64,000 nucleotides of DNA, taken from NCBI GenBank assembly GCA_001632435.1, contig KV423984.1:79296-143295 (forward strand), given 5' to 3'. Positions 12,791-25,043 of the stretch are shown here, one piece after another (positions within the stretch are counted from its first letter, which is position 1; every line of letters begins with the position of its first letter). This DNA comes from Calocera cornea HHB12733 (taxonomy: Eukaryota; Basidiomycota; Dacrymycetes; Dacrymycetales; Dacrymycetaceae). A program made the translations under genes and the position numbers. The notes below the pieces were generated by a model, which made no database searches, had not been told where the DNA came from, and was given only the letters and a program-made list of their open reading frames with translations.

Positions 12791-13168
12791 ATGGCTCGAG
12801 ACAAGCATGTTGCCCAGGTAAGCTCCGGTCTTTGTTCTTTGTTCTTTCTCTTTTACTGACCGCTTGTTTAGTCTCCAAAAAAGAAGAAAAGCACGGCACC
12901 TTCGAAACTTTCGGATTGGCCGATAGTAAAGAGCCTCAGCAACCAGGGCGCTTTCGTGATTCGTGAGGCAAAGCGGGAGGAAGGCAGAATGCAGCTTGAC
13001 AGTGAGCATAGCTAACTGTTTCCCTTTTTGGACCGCTCTAACCCTTTTATAGTTACCTACTTTTATCGCAAGAAAGCGCCTGCGGAGTCTAAGGCTAAGG
13101 CTGCTCTGGACCTTACGAAAGGCAGCGGAGCGACGATTCAGGAGGCTATCCCTGTCGATGATGAATAG
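12791..13168 (+). CDS. Small lysine-rich protein of unknown function
   Basis: Three exons join in phase: 12791-12817, 12872-13001, 13053-13168, giving 90 aa. Donors GTAAGC and GTGAGC and acceptors TTTAG and TATAG are all canonical. The protein starts MARDKHVAQ, has a basic run (SPKKKKS) that could be a nuclear signal, a central block SDWPIVKSLSNQGAFVI, and an acidic end PVDDE. I do not recognise a family. It sits immediately left of the telomere-like repeats and the three-gene cassette in the same orientation, so it could be an accessory gene of that block. No function is proposed. Confidence 0.6.
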
Positions 13169-13272
13169 TAGTTATGTATAAGCATGAATTAAGCTTGTAT
13201 AAGACCGTTGCTGCTTGAAATTCACCTTGTTATTCATAAAACCTTGCAACAATGGCCCGGGCATAGAGAGCA

Positions 13273-13527
13273 GTTAGGGTTAGTCCGACCTCATTTGGTT
13301 AATAAGTCCTGCATACCAATTCTTATGCCTTATTCCTGGTACTTTCAGATGCATTAGGGTTATGCTAAAGATATCCAGGGTAGCTTACTCTTTTTCTAAT
13401 TCTACTGAATATTGGGGAGCAATCCGGGCTAATTATTGCAATTAATCCGGCTGCTTCCTCACAGAATTGAACCCTGAGCCACGCAAAAAATTAGGGTTAG
13501 GGTTACATAATCAGGGGTTAGGGTTAG
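13273..13527. repeat. Interstitial telomere-like TTAGGG repeats
   Basis: Short arrays of the fungal telomere unit occur at 13273-13283, 13354-13361, 13491-13505 (TTAGGGTTAGGGTTA) and 13514-13527. They lie in a relatively AT-rich non-coding stretch between the small gene ending at 13168 and the cassette starting at 13720. No gene is supported between 13169 and 13719. Confidence 0.8.
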
Positions 13528-13719
13528 ATAGGGGCCTTTTTGGAGCGGTGAGTTGGTTGAAGAGAGCGCAGCCTCTATGGCTGCTGGCACACTCACCTCA
13601 CTTTACAACCACCATCTACCACCATCTACGTGCCATCCACACCCAAAACCACAGTAAGTAATGATAATAATGCATTCTAAACCCTTATCAATACTAATTT
13701 ATGTAGACGCTATTCTACT

Positions 13720-15871
13720 ATGCCAGAGTGGCTCCATTATGTTGCCCATGCTGATCGCATGAAGAAGCTCAAGCGATGGCATAAAGCCAAGTTCCATGAA
13801 CCGTTCAGAGGTATGTACCACAGTAATATAAGCAGCAAAGAGTACTGATCCACTTGCAGTTGAACTTTGTATTCATGATATCTGTCTGGCAACTTCTGAG
13901 CGTGGCCGGAATGATCATTATACCAAGCTTGGACATGCAACCCAGACAAACAGCACTCCGGCAGCCTTTCGGAACCATGCAGTTGGTCAGGAGTGCTTGC
14001 AGGGTGAAGCCCTGCAGCATATACAGGGTCGGGAGGTGATGTTTGATGTGGCTGCACATGGGAAGCGGCTGTTCATATTTCTTGATGGAGGCATGGTGCG
14101 CCCTCAATTCATCCTGACTTAACCCGAACATATTGCTTATATATTGACCAGACTGTTCTAAAGCTCGGGCTTGGCCTCCAAGGCGAGATCCTCTGGCTCC
14201 CCCGCCATGTCTATGATACGATCATTACCAATGGCACCCTTATCACCCGACCTTCCAGTGCTGGCAATCAAGCCGGACCAGCTTATGCCATTCCAGCCGA
14301 GTACTTTGCCAATACCCATGGCGGTACCCTGAATTCACCCACTCTTCGGCCACTTCTCAGCTTGGTCGGTACCCACTGGGTTTTCACCTTGGCAGACTTC
14401 AATCGCATGGCCAAGTTCACCATCTATTCCGCCCCACATGCCCTTGTCCCAGCCGACCTCAACCTCAAGGGTCAGCGCAAGGCTCTGGCAACACTCCTGC
14501 ACGGTACCAACTATGGTCCAGCAATCCATTCCGAGGGCTTACAATGCTTCTGGTCGAACCTCACTCAGTGGCGCAGCTACATCCGGAACAGCCGCCGAGC
14601 AGCCTCTGGAGCTATTGTGGAGTGTATGTCAAACGACAACCTTCACTGGAATGGCTTCGGAGATTGGCAAGCCAACGACCTCTGTGCAGTGCTGTCTGTG
14701 GATCCTCGTATGCCAGTCAAGTTTTTCTGCTCAGTCCACAATGATCAGGCATGGACTGTGCTCCGCACATGGCTTCAGGACTTGGCCAAACCGGCAACTG
14801 TTCAGTTAATGATCAACAACTGCTTCCCGCTCAATAATCACTTCAACCCCCTCGAGATGCAAGAAGCGGCCTACCACAAGTTCAACTCGATGTATCTGTT
14901 GACATACTTCTCGGAGCGTGCCTTCCTGCCAGTGCAGCAGATTCAGAAGGGAGCACGTGCAGGTTTGCTGGATCCGGCCCACACACAAGGTAAGCACTCT
15001 TTCTATGTCTATGTATGTAGCCGACCTGACACTATCCTAGGTCAGCCCTACCAGGGTGATCCGGGTGCTTTCCTACCCTGGTACACTGTGGAGCGGGCAA
15101 CCAAGACTCATGTTGATGTTGTTCAATACATTGGACGGAACGACAAAGGTGATGTGACCTTCCGTGCCTTCACCTGGATCAAGGCAAAGGCACCCGAGCA
15201 GTGGGGTGGGTTCCCTGCCAAGTGGTCATCTGCCAATACTCAACTGGTATGTGCTCACTATGCGGGCAAGTCAATACATGACTGACCGGCTGTTATAGGC
15301 CCTGCCCAGTATCATCAAGCAGTCAAAGAAACACCCACTTGCAATGTGGTTCCCCACCGAAGACTGGGCTCATCGTGCCTGTGTGGGGCTGGTCGACATG
15401 TACCTCCCAAAGGCAGTCACCCGTCTGGCTATTGATGCCGCACCGGTTCCCAATCAGCCTGGACATACTCCCCCTTCTCCTAGAGGCCGCATTGCCCGAG
15501 CCAAGTCAGGCAACAGGGGCCGACCTGCCCGGGTGCGTACACCAAGCAGCACCCTGAAGCGTCAGTATACTGCTGCAGACCGGAGACATGCCAGGCTCTT
15601 GGAGCGGCTTCTCCAGCACCTTGATGATGAAGCAGAGCGCAAGACCTTGTTAGACCAATGGCTACGGGTCAAGACTGGAGGGGTCCGGACAGAGATTAAT
15701 GGTACGGTCTTGACAATGCGCAAGCGGCTGGCTCTGGTGACCGGGCAACCATATGAGAGTGAGTCTGACTCTGGGTCTGATGTGGAGATGGATGCGGCCA
15801 ACTTGGCAGAGGAGGAGGACATAGTACATGTTTCTGATAGTGACCGGGCCTTTGAGGTTTGGGATAAGTAA
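13720..15871 (+). CDS. Unknown 647-residue protein, first gene of the cassette
   Basis: Five exons join in phase: 13720-13810, 13860-14095, 14152-14989, 15041-15246, 15299-15871. No family was recognised. The N-terminal third contains KRLFIFLDGGM and LGLGLQGEILWLPRHVYD. The middle is Trp-rich and enzyme-like in composition (SNDNLHWNGFGDWQAND, FFCSVHNDQAWTVLRTWL). About residues 480-530 form a basic Arg/Pro linker (SPRGRIARAKSGNRGRPARV). The end is acidic and serine-rich (ESESDSGSDVEMDAA), as in nuclear proteins. The next gene follows after 152 nt on the same strand, which suggests a shared origin rather than independent insertion. A DNA-binding or transposition-accessory role is possible but is inference from position only. 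Confidence 0.7.
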
Positions 15872-16023
15872 AGGCCGTCAACTGTATACCTATGCGTTCT
15901 ATATATGGCCTATGCACAGTGGCGAACAGAGTGGCGAACAGAGTGGCGAATTCCTCTCGCCACTTTAGGCTGCCATTATCTGCTAGTCTTGTCGATCTCT
16001 TATCATCCTCCAACCACAGCATT

Positions 16024-17850
16024 ATGGGAAAACCCAATCGTAGGTTGCTCTGTCTCATGCAGTAGATATGATGCCTGACTTTTAGCACAGCACCTACTGA
16101 GCTGATTGCAAGCACTATCAGACACTATTGGGAGATGAGGCTGTCCGATCCCAAGATCCTTGCAATTCTGAAAGAGGAAAACCTCTTCGATCAATCCAAG
16201 TATCGCCTGGGGTCAGTAGCACTCTGATTGTGCATAAGGGGGCTGTTACTGATGTCTTTGCATATATAGGCTCTCACACTTCAAGAAAATCCGCAGGTCA
16301 TTGGGCCTGATTTCCACAGCCGAGCAACAGCAGACGGTTGAATCAGTGACACCGGCAATGAGAAGGCTGCGTGAAAAGTATCCAAAAGCAGGAGTTCGGG
16401 ACATGATGAAAAATCTGTTCTTTGAGGAAGGAATGAAAGTGCCTCGGTACGCCTGCAGTAGTACATTACTGCGTCATGGCATGTGCTAATCAAGTTTTGA
16501 ATAGACGTATCGTTATTGGATATTTTCATCAGTATGAGCCTGATCTCATTCATTCCCGACGCTCGGCCAGGCTACAGAGAAAGCGGTTCTGGTCTGCTGG
16601 AGTGAACGACATCTGGTGTATGGATCAACATGATAAATGGAGCCGATTTGGTCTGCGTCTCCACACCGGTATTGAGCCATACTCCGGAATGATTCTGTGG
16701 CTCAAGGTGTGGCACAATCATCATCCAAAGTTGATTGCACAGTATTACTTTGAGGCAGTTACCCGATTAGGCTGTGCGTACTTCTTTTATTCTTGCTTGT
16801 ATGATACACTGACTAGCATCATACTAGGTATGCCTCTTGTGACACAGAGTGATCTTGGATCCGAGAACTATCGCATGGCCAAGGCCCATACAGCAATGCG
16901 TCACTATCATGACCCATCCCTCCATGGCACACTGCAGCATCGCTGGATGCGACACAAGAAGAACATAAAGCCAGAAATCAGTTGGTCACAGATGCGAAGA
17001 CGGTTTACTCCTGGGTTTGAGGATAAGCTAGATGAGGGTGTGAATGAGGGGTGGTATGACCCTGACCAGCCACTACATCTGTACGCTCCCATTTGTCACT
17101 ACTACATGCTTGCTAATAATGGCTGATGCTCATGGCATAGTCTGGTGTTCTATTGGCTCTTCATTCCGTACCTTCAATCGGAGATTGACTGCTGGGTCCA
17201 CAGTCTAAACTACAGCAGCAAGCGGCGTGACAAGAACAAAATCCTTCCGCAAGGACGTCCACAACTTATTTTTGAACATGCAACACGCTTCGGCACTCTG
17301 GATTTTGGGGTATGTCCTTGGTTTGTTCCAGGCTAAGTGGACTGCTTGCTAATTAGCAAGCCAGGTTAAGGTTGACCACGCAGCCATTGCTGCCCTCCAG
17401 CCTGTCTACGCACCACAGGATACACCCCACTTAGAGCTGGTCCCCCCAGGGTTTGCTATCATTGCTGATGCCCTCTACGACGAGCTAGGCCGTCCAGCGG
17501 TGGCATGGGGAAATATATGGGATGTGTTCCGTACCCTGGTATGGAAGTTCCAGACGACACGCATGGATGATCCTGTCATACAGGGAGCTTTGGAACACGA
17601 GTGGAACCCACATATTGCCGCACTGGCTGAAGCACATGAGCTGGAGGAGGAAGGCGAGCCCAAGGGTATGCCACTTAAGGACGGGATGCCAGTGTCCTCT
17701 GGTCTGGCATATATGGGTGGGGTTGCCGGTGGACTTGGGGATGAGAATCTCTTTGACAGCTGTGAACGTCTTGTTCCAGCTGCAATCTTTTCAGATGAAG
17801 AGGACGAGGTTGATATCCATGAACCTGCTGAGCAAGACGAGGACTGGTAG
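16024..17850 (+). CDS. DDE integrase-like (rve-type) protein
   Basis: Seven exons join in phase: 16024-16039, 16091-16211, 16270-16446, 16505-16773, 16828-17080, 17141-17309, 17365-17850 (496 aa). The start gives MGKPNPPTELIASTIRHYWE. An N-terminal helical region looks like a DNA-binding helix-turn-helix (DPKILAILKEENLF, then GLSHFKKIRRSLGL). The RNase-H-like core begins at about residue 135: a first Asp in NDIWCMDQHDKWSRFGL, the substrate strand GIEPYSGMILWLKVW, and a second Asp with Glu in PLVTQSDLGSEN. This fits the retroviral-integrase/DDE superfamily. The final carboxylate probably lies after HRWMRHKKNIKPEIS but needs an alignment. The C-terminus is acidic. It could still be active, as no stops or frameshifts break it, or be a domesticated copy. 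Confidence 0.75.
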
Positions 17851-17977
17851 TGGTGGTCGGAAGCAATTTACTCTTATCATACTGCACCGCTCAACAGATC
17901 CCTGTATATCGTGCTCGGGCTCATTATCAGTCACATTGTCACCATTGTCTTTAGCTTGCTATCATCATAAGAGCACT

Positions 17978-20523
17978 ATGTCACAAAACATCCCTGCCGC
18001 CCAGTTCACTGAAGATGGAGCCCACATCACCAAATGTGAGCGGAGCTCGTGCCAGAAAGCTCTTGCTCCCAGCGACTTTCGGGGCTTTATGGCCAGTCAG
18101 CTTGGATCGGGTGGACGTTGGTTATGTGAAGCCTGTTACGACTACTATAAGAATGACAAACGCACTATCCAGACATCCTCAAGAACAAGTATGTACCAGA
18201 GAGACCATTCAGATCATGTGGCTCATAGCAGCTTCTGACAGGCTTGCGACAACCTGTGGGCCCAATTCTGCCTCCTCCTGCTGCACCCAGATTATCACCA
18301 CTACATGAGGAAGATGAGAGGAGATATAGAGGTGGACGTGGGCCAGGAATCCATGGAGTGGATCAAGGGGAAATCCATAGAAGCATCAACCGTGCCTGGC
18401 AGAATCATACGCCTTGTTCAATTCCATGCCAAAGACTCCTTCTCATGCATTTGCATATAGCAATTGCCAATCAAGCACTCCATGTCGGGCCAGGGCATGC
18501 TCAACAAGCCATTGGCTATTCAAGCAGCCATCCATTGTATCAGCACCAGCGTAGTCATGTGGCTTCAATTGCCTATGCGTCTGATGCAAGTGAGCTCTTG
18601 ACCATCAGAGCAGAAGTACGGCGTGAAGCTACAGGTCGAGCCACAGGAGCTATGATTGGCGTATGTGCTCTTATGCAAGATTTTGATACCCATAACCTAA
18701 TCTTTCCTGCATTGTAGACAATGAGTGAAGGCTTGGCTGGTATTCAAAGTCGCATCACATGGCCTGAGCTCCGGGCCAGGATTTTCCAAAAGTTCAAAAC
18801 AAAGTTAACAGCACATTTTGCTGGATACTCCTTTAATGAAGAGCAGTTCCGACTCCGCGATAAGGACTGGGTAGATCTGTGCGATGAACCCAGAACCAAG
18901 CAGATCATCTATGAGCGTCATGTCAGCATCAAGAAGGGTGGTGGTCAATATTTCAAGACACCTTCCCATCCTCCGCTTTTCTCTATTGTTATGTCGGTGC
19001 AGCTGTATATGAAGGCCGAGCAGCATATTGAGGTATGCAGGCACCTGCTGATTAGTATCACACCACATGATATTGATATTATACCCTAGGAGAGCTCGGC
19101 TTTGAACTTGAGAGCTATGGGCAATGCCCTGCCGTCACCTCCAACCAGTTTTCCACAAACACCTTCACGGGGCAAGAGAAGTCGACCAGCGGAGAGACAA
19201 TCAGTGGGTAGCAACAGCCCGCCCACTAAGCGACACACAACAATACGATCTACTATACATGCTGGGCCTGGGTTCACCCTGCAAGCTGCTTTGGATGGAC
19301 CCCAGGGTTCCAACCATGCAGAGCTCGACTTGGTGATTACACCAGACCGTGTTGCAATGCAGGCAGCATTGGGTCAGAGCCGTTTCAATGCCCAGATTAT
19401 TAACCGAAGCAGTATGTTCCTGTCAGTTGAGCACAACGACACATCTGAATTGACACCTGTATAGACCAGCCACGCATTGAGACAATTGCCATGTATCCAA
19501 TTGTTGTGCCAAAGCTCAATGACCTCCTTGAGCATACAAGTCCTATGGACTTCATCTCACAACAATTGGGTCTGAGCGGGACCTTGATCATCAACAAGAG
19601 CAAGACACTATGGGGCGCTTTCAAGACAGCCGACATAGGTCATATGACCTTACAACACCCACCAGTTACTGGGCTCGGTTGCAAACCAAGCCAGGCAATC
19701 ATCGTTAAGCGGCCATACACCAATGCCAGCATTGAGCCAACATCGCATGGACCCTCTGTACCCTATGAGGATGGCAAGAACAATGATGTCGAGCCAACAC
19801 AGTTACCCCAGACTCGCGAGCTTCGCAATCCAAAGCAGATTGCACGCTTTGACTTTGTCACAGAGCTCAACACGCTCCACATGGAGGCAGTGTGTCTGGC
19901 ATGGGCATCATCCCTCATGACATTCACTTACAACTTCATCAATCAGCATATCCGAGATGCAATCGAGCCACCTGACTTTGATATTCCAAGGCTTCGATTT
20001 GTTGACGCCGCACTTGCCATTGCAAGTGGGGGTGCACAGAAGGCTTTCCTCCTTGAAGAATACATTGAAAACCATCCACAGCTCACATTTGTGAAGTATA
20101 TTCATAATGGCAAGGCTGTCCCCATTCCATCGCTGAAGAAAACAAGCAAAGAGCAGTATTCCCTTGCGGAATTCCTATGTTTTGTGCAACACCTTCAATA
20201 TGAGAAAACAAGCGGCCTGGCCTATGTCTCCGATTTCCAAGGTGCGTTAGTTCTCACATTCAAAAGTGGTGGAGATAACAGTTCCATTGCTAGGTTGCGG
20301 TGATCTACTGACTGATCCCCAGATCATGACAGATCCGTATGTATAACTTCTGTTATCATATGTGACAGCTAACCACCTCTACTCCAGGAAGCTCGGTCAG
20401 CTTTTTGCCGAAGGCAATGTGAAGGCAGCATTCGAGAAGTTCACTGAACAGCATCAGTGCAATATGTACTGCAGGTACTTTGAGCTCCGCCCTCTGGCCA
20501 AGATGGCCAACAATGATAATTAG
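17978..20523 (+). CDS. Alpha-kinase (MHCK/EF2K-type atypical kinase)
   Basis: Seven exons join in phase: 17978-18188, 18242-18660, 18718-19032, 19090-19411, 19465-20241, 20294-20336, 20388-20523 (740 aa). The N-terminus has a Cys pair motif (CERSSCQKAL, then WLCEACYDYY), a possible small zinc finger. A long linker with a basic Ser/Pro stretch (SRGKRSRPAERQ) precedes the kinase. Catalytic landmarks in order: the V-x-K-like IIVKRPY, the hydrophobic strand FLLEEYI, FVKYIHNGKAVP, FLCFVQHLQYE, YVSDFQGCGDLLTDPQIMTD, a glycine-containing FAEGN, and the zinc-binding end HQCNMYCRYFEL. The DFQG and DPQI blocks are assembled only after removing the 52-nt intron, which confirms the model. Substrate unknown. 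It follows the integrase-like gene by 127 nt on the same strand. Confidence 0.85.
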
Positions 20524-21135
20524 GACATGATTAGTTAGAATTTAGTCAGATAGTTATCAAAATTCCTATTTTTGGCTTAATATGCTTGCACGAAATTACA
20601 GATCAAAATTACAGATTGTAAGGGGTCCTTTGCAACGGAAGCTGCTGAGTGACCAGCGGAGGCTCTATATGAATGGGTTTGTGGGTGCGGCAAGGGATCG
20701 GCAAGGGAGCAAACAACTAATCGATAACATTTCCATATTGTTGTGCGTCAGGGTCTTCAATTAGCGCGGGACGTGTCTCCACGGAGGACTGCATTGCCGC
20801 GCCTTTCCACAATCAACGTTCACTTGCCACCAGCCCTTATCTATGTATATAGTATGCGGCTTTTTTTGGCCATTATGGATAGTTCAAACCACGGACCACC
20901 AATACTTCCTGAACCGTTGCTGCATCTTGACTAGGGCAGACCACAGCTATTTTTCTCCACGGTGATGACCCTTTCCTCATGCTTTGGAACACGTCTGAGG
21001 AACTTTCAGTTGCTGTTGTACCTCTTTATACTGTTCTCGGGCCCTGCATAACAGCTGGGTGCTTTGGATGCCTAGGCGATCTCTCTCAGCCCCGTTAATA
21101 TTGCCGCTGTCCCTAGCTTCTTACCGCTGGGCAGC
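20524..21135. other. Spacer between alpha-kinase and first NLR gene
   Basis: About 610 nt without a supported gene. The first 80 nt are AT-rich. A GGGAGCAAA string at 20705-20713 is the reverse complement of TTTGCTCCC, a motif seen again near 63841. A TATA-like stretch (TATGTATATAG) lies near 20842. The right half is the probable promoter of the NLR gene at 21136. Confidence 0.4.
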
Positions 21136-24100
21136 ATGGGTTCTACCACTGTAGACGCGCATTCCTCGAGCTCAGCACACCAGCGGGAATCCCTCAATAT
21201 TGCATTTGAACGGTGGAAGGGAAAAGCTGGGGCAGTGCTGGATCCATTGAAGGAGAAAGTCGAGAACACGACCTGGCGCGTGTTTGGTATATCGGATGTA
21301 CGCACCCACCAGCCCCACCTTACCGTGTATCACTCACCACCTTGACCATAGATGGTAAAGACAAGGGGAAAAGACTGCGACCAGCTTGTTGCTAAGCTAG
21401 CATGGGTTGCAGAAGAGATCTTAGACCGATTGCCATCCTATCATGGAGAAGACGATGCAAGGATTCAGGCAGCGGTTGAGGCGCTCTCGACGTCTGTATA
21501 TTCAACTCTTTAACCTCTTGCTATTCTTATATTTTATGATCAGCATGGTTTCTGAGGTCCAATCCTTTTTGGAAAAGCAGCCGTCGAAGATTGAAGAATA
21601 CGTTGCAGCAACAAAGCGACAAGAAACCATTTCGAAATTCATGCATGACCTGGACGGACTTAGACTGAGGTTGCTGGTAAGTAGCATCACGCCAAATCAG
21701 CACAAAGGTGATGTGTGGTATTTCCAGGAGGTTCGAACTATGGGCGTCGCCGTACGTGTTCAACAGATAGAAACCGAAGTACGCCACCAATGCCCCCATG
21801 CTGCCAAAGGGTACTGACTGACCGTCCTATAGCTTGCTGGAATGCGTTTGGCACAAATGTAGGGCTTAAAGGAATCCAGAGTTACGCCCAGCTAACGGAT
21901 AGATCAATAGTCCCTATGAACTTCCCTTCCTCGACATACCGCCCAAGCCGAACGTATTTTATGGACGAGATGAGCTGGTTGAAGGGATTGTGGACCTACT
22001 TGTGCGCGACAGAGCTTGCAGACTCCCTATTCTTGGGACAGGCGGGATGGGAAAGACTTCGGTCGCTGCTGCCGCTATCAATGACGCTCGGGTCGGGGAA
22101 AAGTACTCCGAAAACATCATTTTCATCAGCTGCGAAGGCATGGTTTCTGCCGAAGGTATTATTGATGCGCTGGTGGCTGCTCTTGGGCTTCAACAAGACT
22201 CTACTCGCAACCGGCGACGTGTCGTGCTTGCATATCTTGCCTCACGAGGCAATGTATTACTTGTTCTTGACGGCATTGAAACTGCAGTGCAGTCGGCTGA
22301 TAGCGAAACTGTTGAGCAACTTTTGGGTCAACTAGTACAGCTCTCGCAGTTGTCCCTCATTATAACAATGAGGGGGATCCTACCCCCAGCGGGCGTTGAT
22401 TGGGAGGAACTGGGTAGCCTGAACAAACTGTCTCTAGACGCCTCCCGACAAATTTGGTCGAATGTTGCTCGGAACCAGGATGAAAACTTGGATCGACTGC
22501 TGGAACGACTCGACGGGTTACCTCTGGCGATTACTTTGATGGCGCATCAAGGAAGGTTGTTCACTCCAACCCAATTGCTGGAGGCCTACGAAATGGAGGC
22601 CACGAAGCTGATGAAGATAGGGACGGGCGGTCGACTGAAAAGCTTAGGCGTGTCTATCGGTTTATCTCTACAGTCTGAATCCATGTTGCAGTCACCATAC
22701 GCACAGGAGTTGCTCTCTGCTCTTTGTCTTCTGCCCGATGGTACACCGTTCGGGTCATTGCGTGCAATGATTCCTTCCCTGAACAATACCATTATGGCGG
22801 CTATCTCCGTTCTGCGCCAGGTTGCTTTGGCGCTGGAGGAGAGGGGAAGACTACGAGTATTATCACCAATTCGAGACTTCATTCTGGAACACCATCCGCC
22901 CCTAAATTCGCATGTTGAAGATGTGTTCACACATTTCACGAAGCTAGTGTCGCATCACACTGGATCTCAGACTCGTTTTATGAAAGAATCAGTCGAGGTA
23001 CTCTCTTCAGAGTTTATCAACATAAGTGCAGTGCTCTGTCATTGCTGGAAGAATTCTGCTGCGGTCAAGAATGAGGAAGTACTCCTTTCAGCCACTTTGC
23101 AAGCCGCACGGTTCTCGGGTCATACGAGATGCGGAGACTGTCTCCCCCTTCTTCGTGCCGCTCTACACGAGCTTCAAAGCAGTGGTCACCGATCAGGGGC
23201 TGCACACTGTAAGCTGGCACTGGGTAACGAGATGCGCAGGCGGCAGCACTATAGAGAATCCATCCATGAACTGGAGGAAGCAAAGGAAATGTTTGAAGTC
23301 CTTGATGAGCGTGCCGGCATAGCAGAGTGCGCAAGAAGCCTTGGCGAGGTCATGTTGATGCAGGATCAGCTTGAAGCAGCCACTCAGAGATTGGAGGATG
23401 GAAAGACGTTATTCGACGCCATCGGAGATTGTGCCGGCGCAGCACAGTGTTTGCAAAGCCTTGGCGATGTGCTGCGTGTACAGAGTCACTATGATGCAGC
23501 AGTTCAGACGCTCGAGGATGCGAAAGCGTTCTTTATGGCGGTCGGAGATGTTCACGGCCAGGCCGAGTGTGAGCAGAGACTCGGCGAGGTACTGAGCATG
23601 CAAGGTCATTTCACAGCCTCGCGCCATAGATTGGACACAGCAAAGTCGTCCTTCGAACAGATCGGATATCGTGAGGGCGCAGCACGGTCCACGCAAAAGA
23701 TTGGACAAGTACTCGCCATGCAGATTCGATATGAGGAAGCGGCGGAAAAGCTGGAGGAGGCAAAGACATCATTCGGGGTACTCGGAAATCGCCTTTGTGC
23801 GGCGCAGTGCACAATGAGCCTGGGAGATCTTCTGCGAAATCAAAGTCGTTATGACGCGGCAGCACACACACTAGAGGAGGCAAGGGTGTTATTCGACACC
23901 ATCGGAAACCGTCTTGGTACTGCACAATGTACCCAGAGACTCGGACTGGTGTTGCGGATGCAAGGTCGTTATGAAGCGGCTGCACAGAAACTGGAGGAGG
24001 CACGGTTGTCATTCAACGACATTGGATATCGCATTGGCGCGGCAGAGTGCACGCAAAGTCTCGGCGTGGTGTTCATTGGGCAGAGTCGCTTTGTCGCAGC

Positions 24101-25043
24101 TGTGCAGAAGCTAGAGGAGGCGAAAGCTGCATTTGAGGTTGTCGGACATCGCTCAGGTGTCGCACAGTGTGCACAAAGCCTCGCAGATGTGTTGCGGAAC
24201 CAGGGTCATTATGAGACTGCGGCCCAAAGACTAGAGGAGGCAAAAAATCTATTTAAGGTCGTCGGAAATCGTCAGGGCGCGGCACAATGCGCTCAGAGAA
24301 TTGGCCAAGTGCTCCGAATACAGGGTCATTACCAAGCGGCGGCCTCGACCCTTGAGGAGGCAAAGTCTTCATTTGACGACATCGGAAATGGGTTCTGTGC
24401 AGCACAGTGCATGCTGGGACTTGGAGAAGTGTGGTTCATGCAGGATCGTTATGACGAAGCAGTTCAAAAGCTTGAGGAAGCCCGGCTTGCCTTCGAAGGG
24501 ATAGGAGCCCCGTATGAGCAGGCAGCATGTATGGTTGTCATTGGCACTGTGCTGCATGGTCAAAACCAATTCCAAGCGGCAGCGGAGATGACATACAAGG
24601 CAATGAGAGCATTCGAAGCTCTCGACAACCGTGTTGCGATAGCCGAATGTAAGAAGTGCCTGGCCATGGTCTTCTGTGGCCAGCTGGACTTCGAACGGGC
24701 CACTGACTTGTTGCTGGAGGCACTGGAAGTCTTTGAGCCTATGGGCGATCAACACAGTACCGCACAATGCATACGGATCATGGGTGATATCCTGTGGGGC
24801 CAGCAGAAATTCGACGAGGCAGCCGCTGAGCTGGAGCGAGCGAAAGCAATCTTCACAGCCATTGGCAGTCGTCATAACATAGCACAATGTGATCGGTCAA
24901 TGGCGAGTGTTCTCTTCGCTCAACACCGAGTCAAAGAAGCCTTGTCAATGCTGACAGGGGCGAGAAATGCATACGAAGAGTTGAAACTGCCCAAGAGAGT
25001 GGAGGAATGTGACGAAGCGTCGGCAGCAATGCGGGGTATGTGA
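21136..25043 (+). CDS. NLR-like STAND protein 1: helical N-domain, NB-ARC, about 15 TPR-type repeats
   Basis: Six exons in phase: 21136-21297, 21352-21491, 21544-21676, 21728-21778, 21833-21858, 21911-25043 (1214 aa). Residues 1-170 form a mostly helical module (FERWKGKAGAVLDPLKEK, CDQLVAKLAWVAEEIL), possibly a HeLo/MLKL-like bundle; this assignment is by helical pattern only. The NTPase has P-loop GTGGMGKTS at about 213-221, Walker B LLVLDG, ITMRG, and GLPLAI. Repeats of 40 residues with consensus IG-x-R-x-GAAQC-x-x-SLG-x-VL-x-x-Q-x-x-Y fill the C-terminal half. Such proteins sense ligands and oligomerise, typically controlling cell death or non-self recognition. Walker B reads LDGIE where its relatives have LDNFE or LDNLE. 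It shares its small-exon pattern with the genes at 29555 and 60420. Confidence 0.88.

Larger units (their letters stand above)
13491..20523 (+). mobile_element. Candidate mobile or accessory three-gene cassette
   Basis: Three genes on the same strand are separated by only 152 and 127 nt: an unknown 647-aa protein, a DDE integrase-like protein and an alpha-kinase. The left edge carries telomere-like repeats. An integrase-type enzyme inside a compact co-oriented unit suggests mobility. I could not find convincing terminal inverted repeats or a target-site duplication by eye, so the limits given are only the telomere-like array and the last stop codon. It may instead be a gene cluster that derives from an old element. 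Confidence 0.35.
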
